64,000 nt of DNA from Octadecabacter antarcticus 307. Its GTDB lineage: Bacteria; Pseudomonadota; Alphaproteobacteria; Rhodobacterales; Rhodobacteraceae. The stretch covers positions 89,501 through 153,500 of the forward strand of contig NC_020911.1 in the NCBI RefSeq assembly GCF_000155675.2, given 5' to 3'. Shown here piece by piece: positions 27,715-37,919 of this stretch (position 1 is its first letter; each line of letters starts with the position of its first letter). Both the position numbers and the translations under genes were made by a program. The notes beneath the pieces are model-generated. The model made no database searches. It had not been told where the DNA came from and saw nothing but the letters and a program-made list of their open reading frames with translations.

Positions 27715-28593
27715 ATGAAAATGTTCCGCAAACTCACCCTGACCACAGCAGTCGCGCTAGGCCTCGCCTCGGGCGCTGCATACGCGGCTGGTTCCGAAAC
27801 CCACATTGAGGATTTTGATTTCTCGTTTGAAGGTCCATTCGGTGCCTATGACACCAACCAGCTTCAGCGCGGCCTTCAGGTCTACACTGAAATCTGTTCG
27901 GCCTGTCACGGACTAAAATTCGTTTCTTTCCGTAATCTGCACGATGAAGGTGGCCCAGCGCTGCCCGAAGACCAGATGCGCGCCTACGCGGAATTCTATG
28001 AGATTTTTGATGAGACACTGTTTGACGGCGACGGCGATTTCCGCCCCGCCACTCCGGCAGACCACTTTCCTGAAAGCAGCCTGTCAAACGCACCGGACCT
28101 GTCGCTTATGGCAAAGGCTCGCGCTGGTTTCCACGGCCCATATGGAACCGGTATCAACCAGTTCTTCAAAGGCATGGGCGGCCCCGAATATATCGCGACC
28201 CTGCTCAGCAGCTACGTAGAAGAACCACAGTGTGCGCAGGACATGGAAACGCCGATGGACGGCTATTACAACACAGCCTTCGCACCAGGTGGTTACCCTG
28301 ATGAATGTAAAGGCGACCATGGCGAACACCTGTATCCCGGGTCTTGGATTGGCATGGCACCACCTTTGTACGGGGATGATGTTGAATTCGCTGATGGCCA
28401 TTCAACCGAAATTGACCATATCTCACAGGATGTTGCCGCGTTCCTGATGTGGACAGCTGAACCTAAGATGATGGCACGCAAACAGGCAGGCCTTACAGGT
28501 GTGATCTTTCTGACAGTATTGTCCGTGTTGTTGTATCTGACAAACAAACGTCTGTGGGCACCCCACAAAGGCGGCGCAAAGCGCAGAGACTAA
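27715..28593 (+). CDS. petC: Cytochrome c1 of the bc1 complex
   Basis: 292 residues. Signal peptide ([20 protein letters not shown]), covalent heme motif CSACH, the axial Met in [14 protein letters not shown], and a C-terminal membrane anchor ([19 protein letters not shown]). It takes electrons from the Rieske protein and delivers them to soluble or bound cytochrome c. Start ATG 27715, 10 bases after petB; a longer frame from 27631 would overlap petB and is rejected. Confidence 0.95.
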   Translation: MKMFRKLTLTTAVALGLASGAAYAAGSETHIEDFDFSFEGPFGAYDTNQLQRGLQVYTEICSACHGLKFVSFRNLHDEGGPALPEDQMRAYAEFYEIFDETLFDGDGDFRPATPADHFPESSLSNAPDLSLMAKARAGFHGPYGTGINQFFKGMGGPEYIATLLSSYVEEPQCAQDMETPMDGYYNTAFAPGGYPDECKGDHGEHLYPGSWIGMAPPLYGDDVEFADGHSTEIDHISQDVAAFLMWTAEPKMMARKQAGLTGVIFLTVLSVLLYLTNKRLWAPHKGGAKRRD

Positions 28594-28616
28594 GCGTCTT
28601 TCACAATCAAACGAAT

Positions 28617-28642
28617 GGCCCGCCAAATCTGGTGGGCCTTTT
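28617..28642 (+). terminator. Rho-independent terminator of petABC
   Basis: Stem GGCCCGCCA / TGGTGGGCC (one G-T pair) with loop AATC and a TTTT run, 24 bases after the petC stop. Confidence 0.8.
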
Positions 28643-28647
28643 GCGTT

Positions 28648-29340
28648 TCAGCCTAGGTATTCTTTGAACGGTGCAGGCGGATCATTCAGGAACCGCGCCG
28701 TTTCAATCGGGGCCCACGCCTTGCCGGAAACGACCCCGATGACCGCATCAGCCACCCGCGCAGCATCCGCCGGATCATGGGTGACCATCACAACCGTGCG
28801 CCCCGCGGCCTTTGCCAACTCAACCGACAAATCCAACATTTCAGCCTTCATTCCGGGCCCTAGCGCGCTGAACGGTTCGTCCATCAGCATAATCTCACGG
28901 TTCTGCAACAGCGCGCGTGCCAATGCGGCGCGGCTTTGTTGACCACCAGACAACGCCGCTGGTTTGCGTGTCGCCAAATCATTTAGCCCGACACGGGTCA
29001 GCATGTCTTCAGCCTTAATTTGCGCGTCGCGCGTCGGGGTCAACCGCGACCCCAGCGCCAGCGCCACGTTCTGCAAAACTGTCAAATGCGGGAACAGATT
29101 GTTGTCCTGAAACAGCATCGATACCGGCCGCTTATGGGGTGGCAAAGCAGTGATATCCGCACCGTTCCAAGACAACACACCGGATCGCTGCGATACGAAT
29201 CCCGCAATCCCGCCAAGCAATGTCGACTTGCCTGCACCGGATGGCCCGATCACTGCCGTCACTTTGCCTGCCTCGATCCGCAGGTCCGCTGACAACGTGT
29301 AGCCGCCCTGCATAAAAACCGCGTCCCTACACCACAGCAT
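28648..29340 (-). CDS. thiQ: Thiamine ABC transporter, ATP-binding protein
   Basis: 230 residues from MLWCRDAVF. Walker A GPSGAGKST, Q loop LFQDNNLFPHL, signature LSGGQQSRAALARAL, Walker B IMLMDEPFSALG and switch His VTHDP. Energises uptake of thiamine or TPP. It overlaps the 3' end of thiP; a longer frame to 29412 lies within thiP and is not used. Last gene of the thiBPQ operon. Confidence 0.92.
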   Translation of the reverse strand: MLWCRDAVFMQGGYTLSADLRIEAGKVTAVIGPSGAGKSTLLGGIAGFVSQRSGVLSWNGADITALPPHKRPVSMLFQDNNLFPHLTVLQNVALALGSRLTPTRDAQIKAEDMLTRVGLNDLATRKPAALSGGQQSRAALARALLQNREIMLMDEPFSALGPGMKAEMLDLSVELAKAAGRTVVMVTHDPADAARVADAVIGVVSGKAWAPIETARFLNDPPAPFKEYLG

Positions 29341-30823
29341 GTCCGCGGCCTCCTTTGTCAAAAGCCCAAAACAGGCCGAGTGATAATCCGACCAATAACA
29401 ACGCAGCACCATACGCGGCCTCCATCTGATAGGCCGCCATCAGTTGATACATTGCCATCGGCAAAGTCCCTTCACCCGGGCGCGAGAATAGGGTGATGAC
29501 ACCAAGGTCCCCCATCGCCAGTGCCCCAGTTAAACCCGCCGCAAACCCCATTGGACGGCGTAAGCGTGGCAAATACACAATCCGCCACAACGCCCAGCCC
29601 CGCAGGCCAAGTGATTTCCCCAATCGGCCAAAATCACCGCGTGCCGATTCCACACTGGGCCGCAAAATTCGCAACACAAACGGTAGCGCCATTAGCACAT
29701 TCACCATCATCGTCACTGGTAACGCCACCGAAGATGGCCGCACATAGGGCTGCACGATCAGGAACATCCCCGTGCCCAACACCAAACCGGACACAGATAG
29801 TCCCAACAGCGATGCAGCCTCACCTGCCTTTGTCACCAACGGCAAAGCCAGCGCCATGGTCAAAACCACCGCACCCAATGAGATGAGCAATGAGCGAATA
29901 GCGGCGCCCCAAATACCATTCGGCAGATCAGCCAGCCCAGAAAGTCCCGCGATGAAGATTGCCATAAGGGGTGCCAGCAGAAATAGCGTCGCCAGCCCGA
30001 TCCACGTCGTATCAAGCATTCTTGACCCATCCCAGCGCTGCACAACCCGATCAAAGCCAGCGCCAAGCATGTCACCGCGCGCAAGCAGCAATGCTATAAG
30101 TCCAGCCCCAAGCCCAAGGCAAAGCTGCACAACCGCCAAAGATGCCGCTTTGCTCAGGTCAAAATCAAACTTGAACGCCTGATAAATCGCAAGTTCTACA
30201 GTCGTCGCTCTTGGTCCACCGCCAAGCGTCAAGGCAACAGCAAACGAGCCGATACAAATTACAAAAATCACCGCAAATGCACCGGGCGCAATACGCCGCA
30301 ACATCGGCCACTCTAGCAGCCAAAACACTGGGGCATTCAAACTTGCGGCGACGCGAAACCTCTCGGATGGGATCGACAGCCAGCCTTGCAGGATCAGCCG
30401 AACCGCCAGCGGCAGATTGAAAAATACATGCGCAAGGATCACACCATGCGCACCATAAATATCGAGTTTCGGAACACCTAAAGGTTCCAGTACCAAATTC
30501 ACAAACCCGTTGCCGCCAAACACGGAAAGCAGGCCCAGAATTGCAACAATCACTGGCAGAATGAACGGTGCCCCCATAACGGAAATCAGCGCCGACCGCC
30601 CCCAAAAAGATCGCCGCGCCAGGGCACGTGCGACGGGAACTGCCAAGCCAACGCTGATCAAGGCAGACCAGGATGCCTGCCAAACTGTAAACCGCAACGC
30701 CGACAGGTCAGCCACAGACAGGGCCGTAAAACCACCGCCGCGCCACAACACTGCCGTCACGGGGCCGATGACCAGCCCCGCGACAACAAGTGCTGCGATT
30801 ATTGCGACAACGCGCTGCGCCAC
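29327..30823 (-). CDS. thiP: Thiamine ABC transporter, permease
   Basis: 498 residues, about twelve membrane helices in two halves, each with an EAA-like loop (RVAASLNAPVFWLLEWPMLR in the first, LGKSLGLRGWALWRIVYLPR in the second). ThiP is a fused double-domain permease like FbpB. Overlaps thiB by 25 bases and thiQ by 14. Confidence 0.92.
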   Translation of the reverse strand: MAQRVVAIIAALVVAGLVIGPVTAVLWRGGGFTALSVADLSALRFTVWQASWSALISVGLAVPVARALARRSFWGRSALISVMGAPFILPVIVAILGLLSVFGGNGFVNLVLEPLGVPKLDIYGAHGVILAHVFFNLPLAVRLILQGWLSIPSERFRVAASLNAPVFWLLEWPMLRRIAPGAFAVIFVICIGSFAVALTLGGGPRATTVELAIYQAFKFDFDLSKAASLAVVQLCLGLGAGLIALLLARGDMLGAGFDRVVQRWDGSRMLDTTWIGLATLFLLAPLMAIFIAGLSGLADLPNGIWGAAIRSLLISLGAVVLTMALALPLVTKAGEAASLLGLSVSGLVLGTGMFLIVQPYVRPSSVALPVTMMVNVLMALPFVLRILRPSVESARGDFGRLGKSLGLRGWALWRIVYLPRLRRPMGFAAGLTGALAMGDLGVITLFSRPGEGTLPMAMYQLMAAYQMEAAYGAALLLVGLSLGLFWAFDKGGRGHAVV

Positions 30824-31785
30824 GCTTCAATCGCTCCATCACGAAGCGCTGCTGCCTCATCTTCGGTGTAAAACAATACCGTTTCGGGCATTGGCAGATC
30901 TTGGAACCCTTCAGGCCATTGATCCATTGGCAAAGCCGCTGGGAAGGACCAGTTGGTTGTCGGGATCATCGTTTGAAAATCCTCAGTGAGGATGAATGCC
31001 ATGAATTCATCCGCCAGTTCAGGCTGATCAGTCGTTGCCAACTTCGCGGCCAGTTCGACCATGAAATAATGACCTTCGTCGAATATTGCGGCTGATTTGG
31101 TCAGGTCTTCTTCGGCAATGATGTGGTAGGCGGGCGATGTCGTGTAGGACAACACAACGTCCGCTTCACCGTCCGTGAACAGTCCATAACTTTCGGACCA
31201 GCCCTGCGTCACGGTAACGATCTTGGGGGCCAAACGCAGCCATGCGGCTTCAGCCTCATCGCCATAAACCGCCTGTACCCACAGCACCAATGCAAGACCC
31301 GAAATCGACGAACGCGGGTCTTGGATAACGATCCGCACGTCGTCGGGGGCATTCAACAACGCCTCAAAGCTGTCGAAACCGTCTAGCTTAGTGTTGTCGT
31401 AAATGAACGCCGTATGACCATAGTTGAACGGCAAAAACGTATCATCGTCCCAGTCTATTGGCAGCGTCAGCGGCGATAGGTCCAACCCGTGCGGTGCAAA
31501 CAACCCACTGTCACGGGCGCGTTTGGTAATGTCTGAGTTAAATCCGATGGCGACATCTGCCTCGGTTCGCGTGCCTTCCAGCAACAAACGTGGCAACAAG
31601 TCACCCGTCTGATACTGCAAATCGCAACTACAACGTTCTTCGAACGCCGCCTCAATGCTGGGGCCTGGGCCCCATTCGGACCCAAAATAATCGGGGGCGT
31701 ATACTGTCAGCACAGGTGTATGGCCGTCCGCAAGCGCTGCGGTACCAAACAATAGTCCTGCGACAGTGATCAGGGTGGTTTTCAT
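30799..31785 (-). CDS. thiB: Thiamine-binding periplasmic protein
   Basis: 328 residues. Signal peptide MKTTLITVAGLLFGTAALAD, then a class of ABC solute-binding protein with LTVYAPDYFGSEWGPGP, GFNSDITKRA and QDPRSSISGLA segments typical of ThiB/TbpA. Binds thiamine and phosphates in the periplasm and delivers them to ThiPQ. Its transcript starts with a TPP riboswitch, so it is repressed when TPP is plentiful. Confidence 0.93.
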   Translation of the reverse strand: MKTTLITVAGLLFGTAALADGHTPVLTVYAPDYFGSEWGPGPSIEAAFEERCSCDLQYQTGDLLPRLLLEGTRTEADVAIGFNSDITKRARDSGLFAPHGLDLSPLTLPIDWDDDTFLPFNYGHTAFIYDNTKLDGFDSFEALLNAPDDVRIVIQDPRSSISGLALVLWVQAVYGDEAEAAWLRLAPKIVTVTQGWSESYGLFTDGEADVVLSYTTSPAYHIIAEEDLTKSAAIFDEGHYFMVELAAKLATTDQPELADEFMAFILTEDFQTMIPTTNWSFPAALPMDQWPEGFQDLPMPETVLFYTEDEAAALRDGAIEAWRSALSQ

Positions 31786-31851
31786 TGTATCATCCTCTCA
31801 ATGTTGCGGAACGGAGAAAGGAGAATGAGACCAAATTCTATTCTGGCCCGT

Positions 31852-31934
31852 CACCTTCCCTCCGCCGGTTTTAACCGGTTCAGGTTCTACGGGTCCGTCT
31901 TTCAACATCTCAGCCAGCGCGGCCCCCCGAGGTG
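31852..31934 (-). promoter_or_regulatory. TPP riboswitch (THI element)
   Basis: On the minus strand the conserved parts appear in order: ACCTCGGGG, GCGCTGGCTGAGAT, the P3 region, GACCCGTAGAACCTGA, and the closing arm ACCGGCGGAGGGAAGG. It lies about 67 bases before thiB and controls the thiBPQ operon by TPP binding. Confidence 0.95.
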
Positions 31935-32010
31935 TAGACAGGGTTAGGATGGTCCAGTGGACTTGGCAAGGGCCTGTCGCAACGCTAGACGGAAACAAAG
32001 GAGCGCACCC

Positions 32011-33123
32011 ATGTCGATCAACTCTTTCGGTCATCTTTTCCGCGTCACCACTTGGGGCGAAAGCCACGGGCCTGCTTTGGGCGCAACCGTCGATGGCTGC
32101 CCGCCAGGTGTGCCGCTGACAGCGCCGATGATCCAAACATGGCTCGATAAACGCCGCCCCGGTCAAAACAAAATGACGACTCAGCGGCAGGAAGCTGATG
32201 CGGTTGAGATTTTGTCCGGCGTGTTTGAGGACAGAACGACAGGCACGCCAATCCAGTTGATGATCAAGAACACTGATCAACGGTCCAAAGATTACGGCGA
32301 CATCGCCAATACGTTTCGCCCGGGACATGCCGACATCACGTATCACCAGAAATACGGTCTGCGTGATTACCGTGGCGGTGGTCGGTCGTCCGCACGTGAA
32401 ACAGCGTCTAGGGTTGCGGCTGGTGGCGTTGCACGTGCTGCAATCAAATCGATCGCGCCGAACATCGAAATCAAAGGCTACATGGTGCAGATGGGTGAAA
32501 AGCACATAGACCGCGCACGCTTTGACTGGGATGCGATTGATGGCAATGATTTCTGGTGCCCCGATGCTGGCGTCGTGGACGAATGGACGGACTACATAAA
32601 CTGGCTACGCAAGGACGATCACAACTCAGTCGGTGCGATGATCGAAGTCGTGGCACGCAACGTCCCCGCAGGCATTGGTGCGCCGGTTTATGGTAAGTTA
32701 GACACTGATTTGGCGTCGGCAATGATGTCGATCAATGCGGTCAAAGGCGTGGAAATCGGCGAAGGCATGGCCGCTGCGTCCCTAACAGGACGTGCCAATG
32801 CAGATGAGATTTTTATGGGCAAGGACGGGCCAGAATATTCGTCTAACCACGCAGGTGGCATCCTTGGTGGCATCAGCACGGGGCAAGATATTGTCGTGCG
32901 TTTTGCAGTCAAACCAACGTCCAGCATCCTTTCCCCGCGCGCGTCGATTCGCATGGACGGAACACCCACCGAAGTCGTCACGAAAGGACGTCACGACCCC
33001 TGCGTCGGCATTCGTGCAGTCCCCGTTGGCGAAGCGATGATGGCGGCTGTGATCCTCGATCATATGCTGTTGGATCGCGGCCAAACCGGTGGCGTGCGTG
33101 GGCAGATCGGGCCACAGACTTAG
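32011..33123 (+). CDS. aroC: Chorismate synthase
   Basis: 370 residues from [20 protein letters not shown], with AAAGGAG upstream. Converts EPSP to chorismate, the last shikimate-pathway step, using reduced FMN. Family signatures [34 protein letters not shown] and [19 protein letters not shown] near the C terminus are present. The gene's stop overlaps that of the convergent EamA transporter. Confidence 0.96.
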   Translation: MSINSFGHLFRVTTWGESHGPALGATVDGCPPGVPLTAPMIQTWLDKRRPGQNKMTTQRQEADAVEILSGVFEDRTTGTPIQLMIKNTDQRSKDYGDIANTFRPGHADITYHQKYGLRDYRGGGRSSARETASRVAAGGVARAAIKSIAPNIEIKGYMVQMGEKHIDRARFDWDAIDGNDFWCPDAGVVDEWTDYINWLRKDDHNSVGAMIEVVARNVPAGIGAPVYGKLDTDLASAMMSINAVKGVEIGEGMAAASLTGRANADEIFMGKDGPEYSSNHAGGILGGISTGQDIVVRFAVKPTSSILSPRASIRMDGTPTEVVTKGRHDPCVGIRAVPVGEAMMAAVILDHMLLDRGQTGGVRGQIGPQT

Positions 33124-34010
33124 GCTGGTTTCTGCCTTGACATCTGTACCGCCAAAATGCCGGATGTGATGATCAGAACGCCCACAATGTCCATCGACCC
33201 CAGCTTTTCGCCGAGCAGCAGCGCAGCCGTCAGCACGCCAAAGAACGGCGTCAGGAAATGGAACACTGCGGCAGGTGTCGCCCCAATGCGGTCCACCAAC
33301 ATGAACCAGATCAACGTCGCCCCAATGCCCGGAACGATTACCGTGTAAGTAAACGCCACCCCCAATTGCCACGTCAATGTGACGTCGAAAGTTTCAAACG
33401 CCAGCGCGGGCACCCAAAGCACCGCGCTGCCGACCAACATTTGCAATCCGACGACCATCAGGAAATTGCCACCCGACGATGCGCCGCGCACCGACAGCGT
33501 CGCCACTGTCAACGACACCACGCCGACGACGCAAAGACCCAGCCCGAACATATCGACTTGCCCTTGCAAACGCGCACCCATGATCAACGCGACACCCACC
33601 ACACCAGCGACCAAGCCCGCGACGCTAAGGGGTCTGATCCGTTCCCTAAATACAGTCCAGCTTGCGAAGGCGACCAACAGCGGCATTGTCGATGCTACGA
33701 TGGCCGCAAGCGATGCTTCAATGGTCTGCATCGCGACGAAATTCAGCCCCAGATACAGCGCGTTTTGCGCCACGCCAAAGACTAGTGTCGCAATCCACTG
33801 GCGCCGCGTCAAATGCCAGCTTTGGCCCATGGCGCGCGCCAACAGAACGGCAAAAATTCCCGACAAAAGAAACCGGACAGCAAGCGCGTAAAGCGGTGGT
33901 GCATATTGCACGATCACGCGGGCCGACGTGAACGCCGACGCCCACATGATGCCAAACATCACGCCCATAACAATCGCTTTGGTATCAATCGGCTTCAAAA
34001 CGTCCCCCAC
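33120..34010 (-). CDS. DMT superfamily (EamA) transporter
   Basis: Up to 296 residues, ten membrane helices in two EamA repeats ([40 protein letters not shown]). Probably exports a small metabolite. The GTG at 34010 directly touches the T run of the HU terminator and has no ribosome site; TTG 33998, with GGGGGA just upstream, or ATG 33968, are more likely starts. Confidence 0.82.
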   Translation of the reverse strand: MGDVLKPIDTKAIVMGVMFGIMWASAFTSARVIVQYAPPLYALAVRFLLSGIFAVLLARAMGQSWHLTRRQWIATLVFGVAQNALYLGLNFVAMQTIEASLAAIVASTMPLLVAFASWTVFRERIRPLSVAGLVAGVVGVALIMGARLQGQVDMFGLGLCVVGVVSLTVATLSVRGASSGGNFLMVVGLQMLVGSAVLWVPALAFETFDVTLTWQLGVAFTYTVIVPGIGATLIWFMLVDRIGATPAAVFHFLTPFFGVLTAALLLGEKLGSMDIVGVLIITSGILAVQMSRQKPA

Positions 34011-34038
34011 AAAAAAAAGGCCGCCCCGAAAGGCGGCC
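34011..34038 (-). terminator. Rho-independent terminator of the HU gene
   Basis: Minus-strand stem GGCCGCC / GGCGGCC around TTTCGG, followed by eight T. It lies 26 bases after the HU stop and separates HU from the EamA gene. Confidence 0.88.
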
Positions 34039-34063
34039 CTCTAACCAAATTAGCGGATCAGCC

Positions 34064-34354
34064 TTAGCCGTTCACGCTGTCTTTCAGTGCCTTCGCGATG
34101 GTCATCTTAACCACTTTGTCGGCGTCTTTCTTGATCTGCTCACCCGTTGCTGGGTTGCGAACCATACGCTCTGGACGTTCACGGCAGTAAATTTTGCCAA
34201 CGCCTGGCAGAGTCACAGCACCACCGCCAGATACTTCGCGGGTGATAAGACCTACGATCGCATCAAGCGATGCGGATGCGGATTTCTTGTCCGTACCCAT
34301 GTCTTCTGCCAGCGCTGCAACAAGTTGCGTCTTGGTCATTGGTTTCGTCGCCAT
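34064..34354 (-). CDS. hup: DNA-binding protein HU
   Basis: 96 residues from MATKPMTKTQLVAALAED, with GAGGAGAA upstream. The histone-like HU fold with the DNA-embracing arm (RPERMVRNPATGEQIKK) and conserved LPGVGKI turn. A nucleoid protein. A longer frame to 34429 carries no homology. Confidence 0.93.
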   Translation of the reverse strand: MATKPMTKTQLVAALAEDMGTDKKSASASLDAIVGLITREVSGGGAVTLPGVGKIYCRERPERMVRNPATGEQIKKDADKVVKMTIAKALKDSVNG

Positions 34355-34493
34355 TGTAATTCTCCTCGTTCTGCCCGTTTTCTGGGCTTCTTGCATAGTC
34401 AGTAAACTGCATGTCGCTATGTTCCACAACGATTAGTGCCACATTACAAGTGAAAAACTGCATATTGTAGTAAAATACTCCATTTTTCGCCTG

Positions 34494-35972
34494 TTATAGG
34501 AAGGCAGTTTCCTCAAATGAGCGTAATTTCCGGCTGTGAATCCGCTCAAGCGGCATCTTCCGCAACTGCTCCATCGCCCGAATTCCGATCATCAAATGCC
34601 GCGAAACCTGTGTTTTATAAAAATCTGACGCCATTCCGGGCAGCTTTAATTCCCCGTGCAGGGGCTTGTCAGAGACACACAAAAGCGTGCCATAGGGCAC
34701 ACGAAACCGGAACCCGTTGGCCGCAATTGTCGCGCTTTCCATATCCAATCCGATGGCACGGGATTGGGACAGCCGTTGAACGGGACCCGATTGATCGCGC
34801 AATTCCCAATTGCGATTATCGATGGTCGCGACCGTTCCTGTCCGCATGATGCGCTTCAACTCGTAACCCTCCAGCTCAGTCACTGATGCAACTGCTTCTT
34901 CCAGTGCGATCTGAATTTCCGCCAGCGCTGGGATTGGCATCCAGACTGGCAGATCATCGTCCAACACGTGATCTTCACGCAGATATGCGTGGGCGAGGAC
35001 AAAATCACCAAGCCGTTGCGAATTACGCAGGCCCGCACAATGCCCAACCATCAGCCATGCATGTGGGCGCAGCACCGCAATGTGATCTGTCGCCGTTTTC
35101 GCGTTCGATGGCCCGACGCCGATGTTCACCAACGTGATGCCGCCCTGACCTTCACGACACAGATGATAGGTCGGCATTTGCGGCAACTTTTCGACTGTTT
35201 TCAGTGGGGCATCCGATTCGGTAATGACTTGATTTCCGGTTGATACAAACGACGTGTATCCGCTGTCTGGATCGGCCAGCATTTTGCGGGCGTAGGCCTC
35301 AAATTCTTCAACGTAAAACTGGTAGTTTGTGAACAACACGTGGTTCTGGAAATGTTCAGCCTTGGTCGCGGTGTAATGCTGCAGTCGCGCAAGTGAATAA
35401 TCGATCCGCTGGGCGGTAAACGGCGCAAGTGGGCTGGACCCGTCTGGATGATGAAAATCGGAGCCATTAACGATATCGTCGTTCGTTGTCGCCAAATCTG
35501 GCACGTCGAACACATCGCGCAGACTGAATTCCAATGCGCCCTCTTGTGGCACGTCGACCTCACCGGACACCGCGAAATGGACAGGCATTGGGGTTGTCGA
35601 TACACCAATCACGACTGGTTCGTCATGGTTTTCGATCAACAATCCGATTTGTTGCATAAGATAACCTTCAAACAAGTCGGGCCGTGTTACAGTGGTCGAA
35701 TAGTCTCCCGGTCCTGCGACGTGGCCAAAACTCAGCCGCGAATCCGTCTGCGCGTATGTGTACGTGCGCATGCGAATCTCGGGGTAGAACGCACGAAAGC
35801 GGGAATCTGGTCGTGCACCTGTCACGTTCTCGGCAAATGTCTCCATCAGGAACGTCACCGCAATTCCGTAAAGTTCCTGCAAACGTTCGACGGCGGCCCG
35901 TGCATCCCTGAATTCCTGCGCGACTGGAACTTCAGGAGAGATAACAGGAAGATGTAGATCTGATTTCATCAT
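34494..35972 (-). CDS. amn: AMP nucleosidase
   Basis: 492 residues. Hydrolyses AMP to adenine and ribose 5-phosphate. The N-terminal AMN domain (FRAFYPEIRMRTYTYAQTDS) precedes a nucleoside-phosphorylase-like catalytic domain (VNIGVGPSNAKTATDHIAVL; IGLDMESATIAANGFRFRVP). Full length. A hairpin with a T run sits 38 bases upstream in the leader. Confidence 0.93.
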   Translation of the reverse strand: MMKSDLHLPVISPEVPVAQEFRDARAAVERLQELYGIAVTFLMETFAENVTGARPDSRFRAFYPEIRMRTYTYAQTDSRLSFGHVAGPGDYSTTVTRPDLFEGYLMQQIGLLIENHDEPVVIGVSTTPMPVHFAVSGEVDVPQEGALEFSLRDVFDVPDLATTNDDIVNGSDFHHPDGSSPLAPFTAQRIDYSLARLQHYTATKAEHFQNHVLFTNYQFYVEEFEAYARKMLADPDSGYTSFVSTGNQVITESDAPLKTVEKLPQMPTYHLCREGQGGITLVNIGVGPSNAKTATDHIAVLRPHAWLMVGHCAGLRNSQRLGDFVLAHAYLREDHVLDDDLPVWMPIPALAEIQIALEEAVASVTELEGYELKRIMRTGTVATIDNRNWELRDQSGPVQRLSQSRAIGLDMESATIAANGFRFRVPYGTLLCVSDKPLHGELKLPGMASDFYKTQVSRHLMIGIRAMEQLRKMPLERIHSRKLRSFEETAFL

Positions 35973-36009
35973 AGGATGGGCCTCCGATAATTCTTATGTC
36001 CGTTTATGC

Positions 36010-36034
36010 AAAAAGCCGCAGAATAAACTGCGGC
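36010..36034 (-). terminator. Intrinsic-terminator-like hairpin in the amn leader
   Basis: Minus-strand GCCGCAG / CTGCGGC around TTTATT, followed by TTTTT, between the amn start (35972) and the likely amn promoter. No minus-strand gene precedes it, so it would act as an attenuator for amn, or it ends stray antisense transcripts. Confidence 0.6.
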
Positions 36035-36184
36035 ATGCGTTGTCATATGTACGTGTGTATTCATGCACCATAATGCCACCAGAATATGACACTCCGCAAG
36101 ACCTGGCCCGACGTCATGACAATGTCGCTTTTCCACTAGTCAGCCGCGCGTCGCTCGTGTTGGCTGGCAAAAAGGAGAACCGCC

Positions 36185-36940
36185 ATGACCGTCACCGATC
36201 TAAAACCGAACCTGTCGAACTGGAAAGACCGCGTTGATCTCGCTGCTGCCTTCCGCTGGACGGCGCGGCTGAACATGCACGAAGGGGTCGCAAACCACTT
36301 TAGCTTCGCCATAAATGACGACGGTACGCAGTTTCTAATGAACCCCAATCAAATGCACTTCAGCCGTATCAAGGCGAGCGATATGATTGTGGTGGACGCC
36401 AACGACCCCGAAACCCTAACCGGTCCCAACGCCCCTGATCCCACCGCATGGGGTTTGCACGGCGGCATCCACCGCCATTGTCCCCACGCGCGTTGTGCAA
36501 TGCACGTCCATTCAATTCATGCGACCGTACTGGCAACACTCAAGGACAGCCGCCTGCTGCCCATCGATCAAAACTGCGCGACATTCTTCAACCGCTACGT
36601 GATCGATGATCACTACGGCGGTCTCGCGTTTGAAGAAGAAGGGACTCGTTGCGCTGGCTTGCTGACTGACCCGAAACAAAAAGTCATGATTATGGGCAAC
36701 CACGGCATCATGATCATCGGCGCAACAGTCGCTGAAACCTTCAACCGTCTGTATTATTTCGAACGCGCAGCGGAAACCTACATCCGCGCGCTGCAAACCG
36801 GCCAGCCCCTGCGCGTGTTGTCTGACGAGATTGCGGAAAAAACCGCGCAAGAACTTGAAGACTATCCCGAACAGGACGAACGCCACCTGTCCGAACTCAA
36901 GGCGATCCTCGACGCCGAAGGTTCAACCTATGCCAACTGA
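36185..36940 (+). CDS. Class II aldolase/adducin family protein
   Basis: 251 residues. Metal-binding His in CAMHVHSIHATV and MGNHGIMIIG and the N-terminal ARLNMHEGVANHFSFA are the class II aldolase/adducin fold. Many such proteins cleave aldols; a few act as decarboxylases. First of five tightly coupled genes (the next starts 11 bases before its stop). The chosen ATG has AAGGAGAA upstream. Confidence 0.85.
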   Translation: MTVTDLKPNLSNWKDRVDLAAAFRWTARLNMHEGVANHFSFAINDDGTQFLMNPNQMHFSRIKASDMIVVDANDPETLTGPNAPDPTAWGLHGGIHRHCPHARCAMHVHSIHATVLATLKDSRLLPIDQNCATFFNRYVIDDHYGGLAFEEEGTRCAGLLTDPKQKVMIMGNHGIMIIGATVAETFNRLYYFERAAETYIRALQTGQPLRVLSDEIAEKTAQELEDYPEQDERHLSELKAILDAEGSTYAN

Positions 36941-37919
36941 CGCTAGTCCTCCAAAGCGACAGGAATGGAACCATCTGCCAGACACGCCCATCGTGGTGTC
37001 ACCCCTGTGGCAATGGCCGCCCAAACCGCTTGCCGTGGCCAAATGGTATTTCGACAGCTGGTTTTTCATCACCGTTAACCTCACCATCGTCGCAATCTCA
37101 TTCGCCGCATTTTATTGGGCAAGCCCGACGCTAGACCAAACTGCAACATTCAGCCCCGTCTGGATGGCTGCAATATGGCTGCGAAACGCCGTAACAGTGA
37201 CCGTTTTAGCTGGGGTTCTGCATCTGTGGTTCCATAAATATGCTGGCCAAGGCACCGAGTTGAAATTTGACCCACGCCCGTTTCCCCGCAATGGTCGCAT
37301 GTTCACGTTCAACAGTCAGCTGCGCGACAATATGTTCTGGACGATCGCGTCTGGCGTGACAATCTGGTCGGCATTGGAATGTGTGATGTGGTGGGCCATG
37401 GCAAACGGTTACGCGTCTGTGATCACCTTTGAAACCAACCCGATCTGGTTCATCGCGATCTTCTTTCTCATCCCCGTCTGGGAGAGCTTTTATTTCTACT
37501 GGATGCACCGCTTCTTGCATACAAATTTCATGTACCGCTTTCACGCTTTGCACCATCGTAACAGCGACATCGGGCCATGGTCCGGCATGTCGATGCATCC
37601 CGTAGAACACGCTTTCTACTTTGGCTCGGTCCTCATCCACTTCGCGATCGCGTCGCACCCCGTGCACATAATTTTCCATCTGATGTTCTATGGCTTGCTG
37701 GCAATCACATCGCACACAGGGTTCGAGGGTGTGCTGTTTCGCAACAAGAAACGCCTGCACCTGGGCAACTTTCACCACCAAATCCATCATCGCTACTTTG
37801 AATGCAATTATGGCAACCTCGACGTTCCGTGGGATATCTTGTTTGGCAGCTGGCATGACGGCACGGCGGACGGCAAAGCGCGGCTCGCGGAACGCCTAAA
37901 AGCGCGCAAGAGGACATGA
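36930..37919 (+). CDS. Sterol desaturase/fatty acid hydroxylase family membrane protein
   Basis: 329 residues, four or so membrane helices and the histidine clusters HRFLH, HALHH and HQIHH that bind a di-iron centre. The family hydroxylates or desaturates lipids or other amphipathic molecules. Start at MPTDASPPKRQEW, overlapping the aldolase gene; its stop overlaps the next ATG (ATGA). Confidence 0.85.
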   Translation: MPTDASPPKRQEWNHLPDTPIVVSPLWQWPPKPLAVAKWYFDSWFFITVNLTIVAISFAAFYWASPTLDQTATFSPVWMAAIWLRNAVTVTVLAGVLHLWFHKYAGQGTELKFDPRPFPRNGRMFTFNSQLRDNMFWTIASGVTIWSALECVMWWAMANGYASVITFETNPIWFIAIFFLIPVWESFYFYWMHRFLHTNFMYRFHALHHRNSDIGPWSGMSMHPVEHAFYFGSVLIHFAIASHPVHIIFHLMFYGLLAITSHTGFEGVLFRNKKRLHLGNFHHQIHHRYFECNYGNLDVPWDILFGSWHDGTADGKARLAERLKARKRT

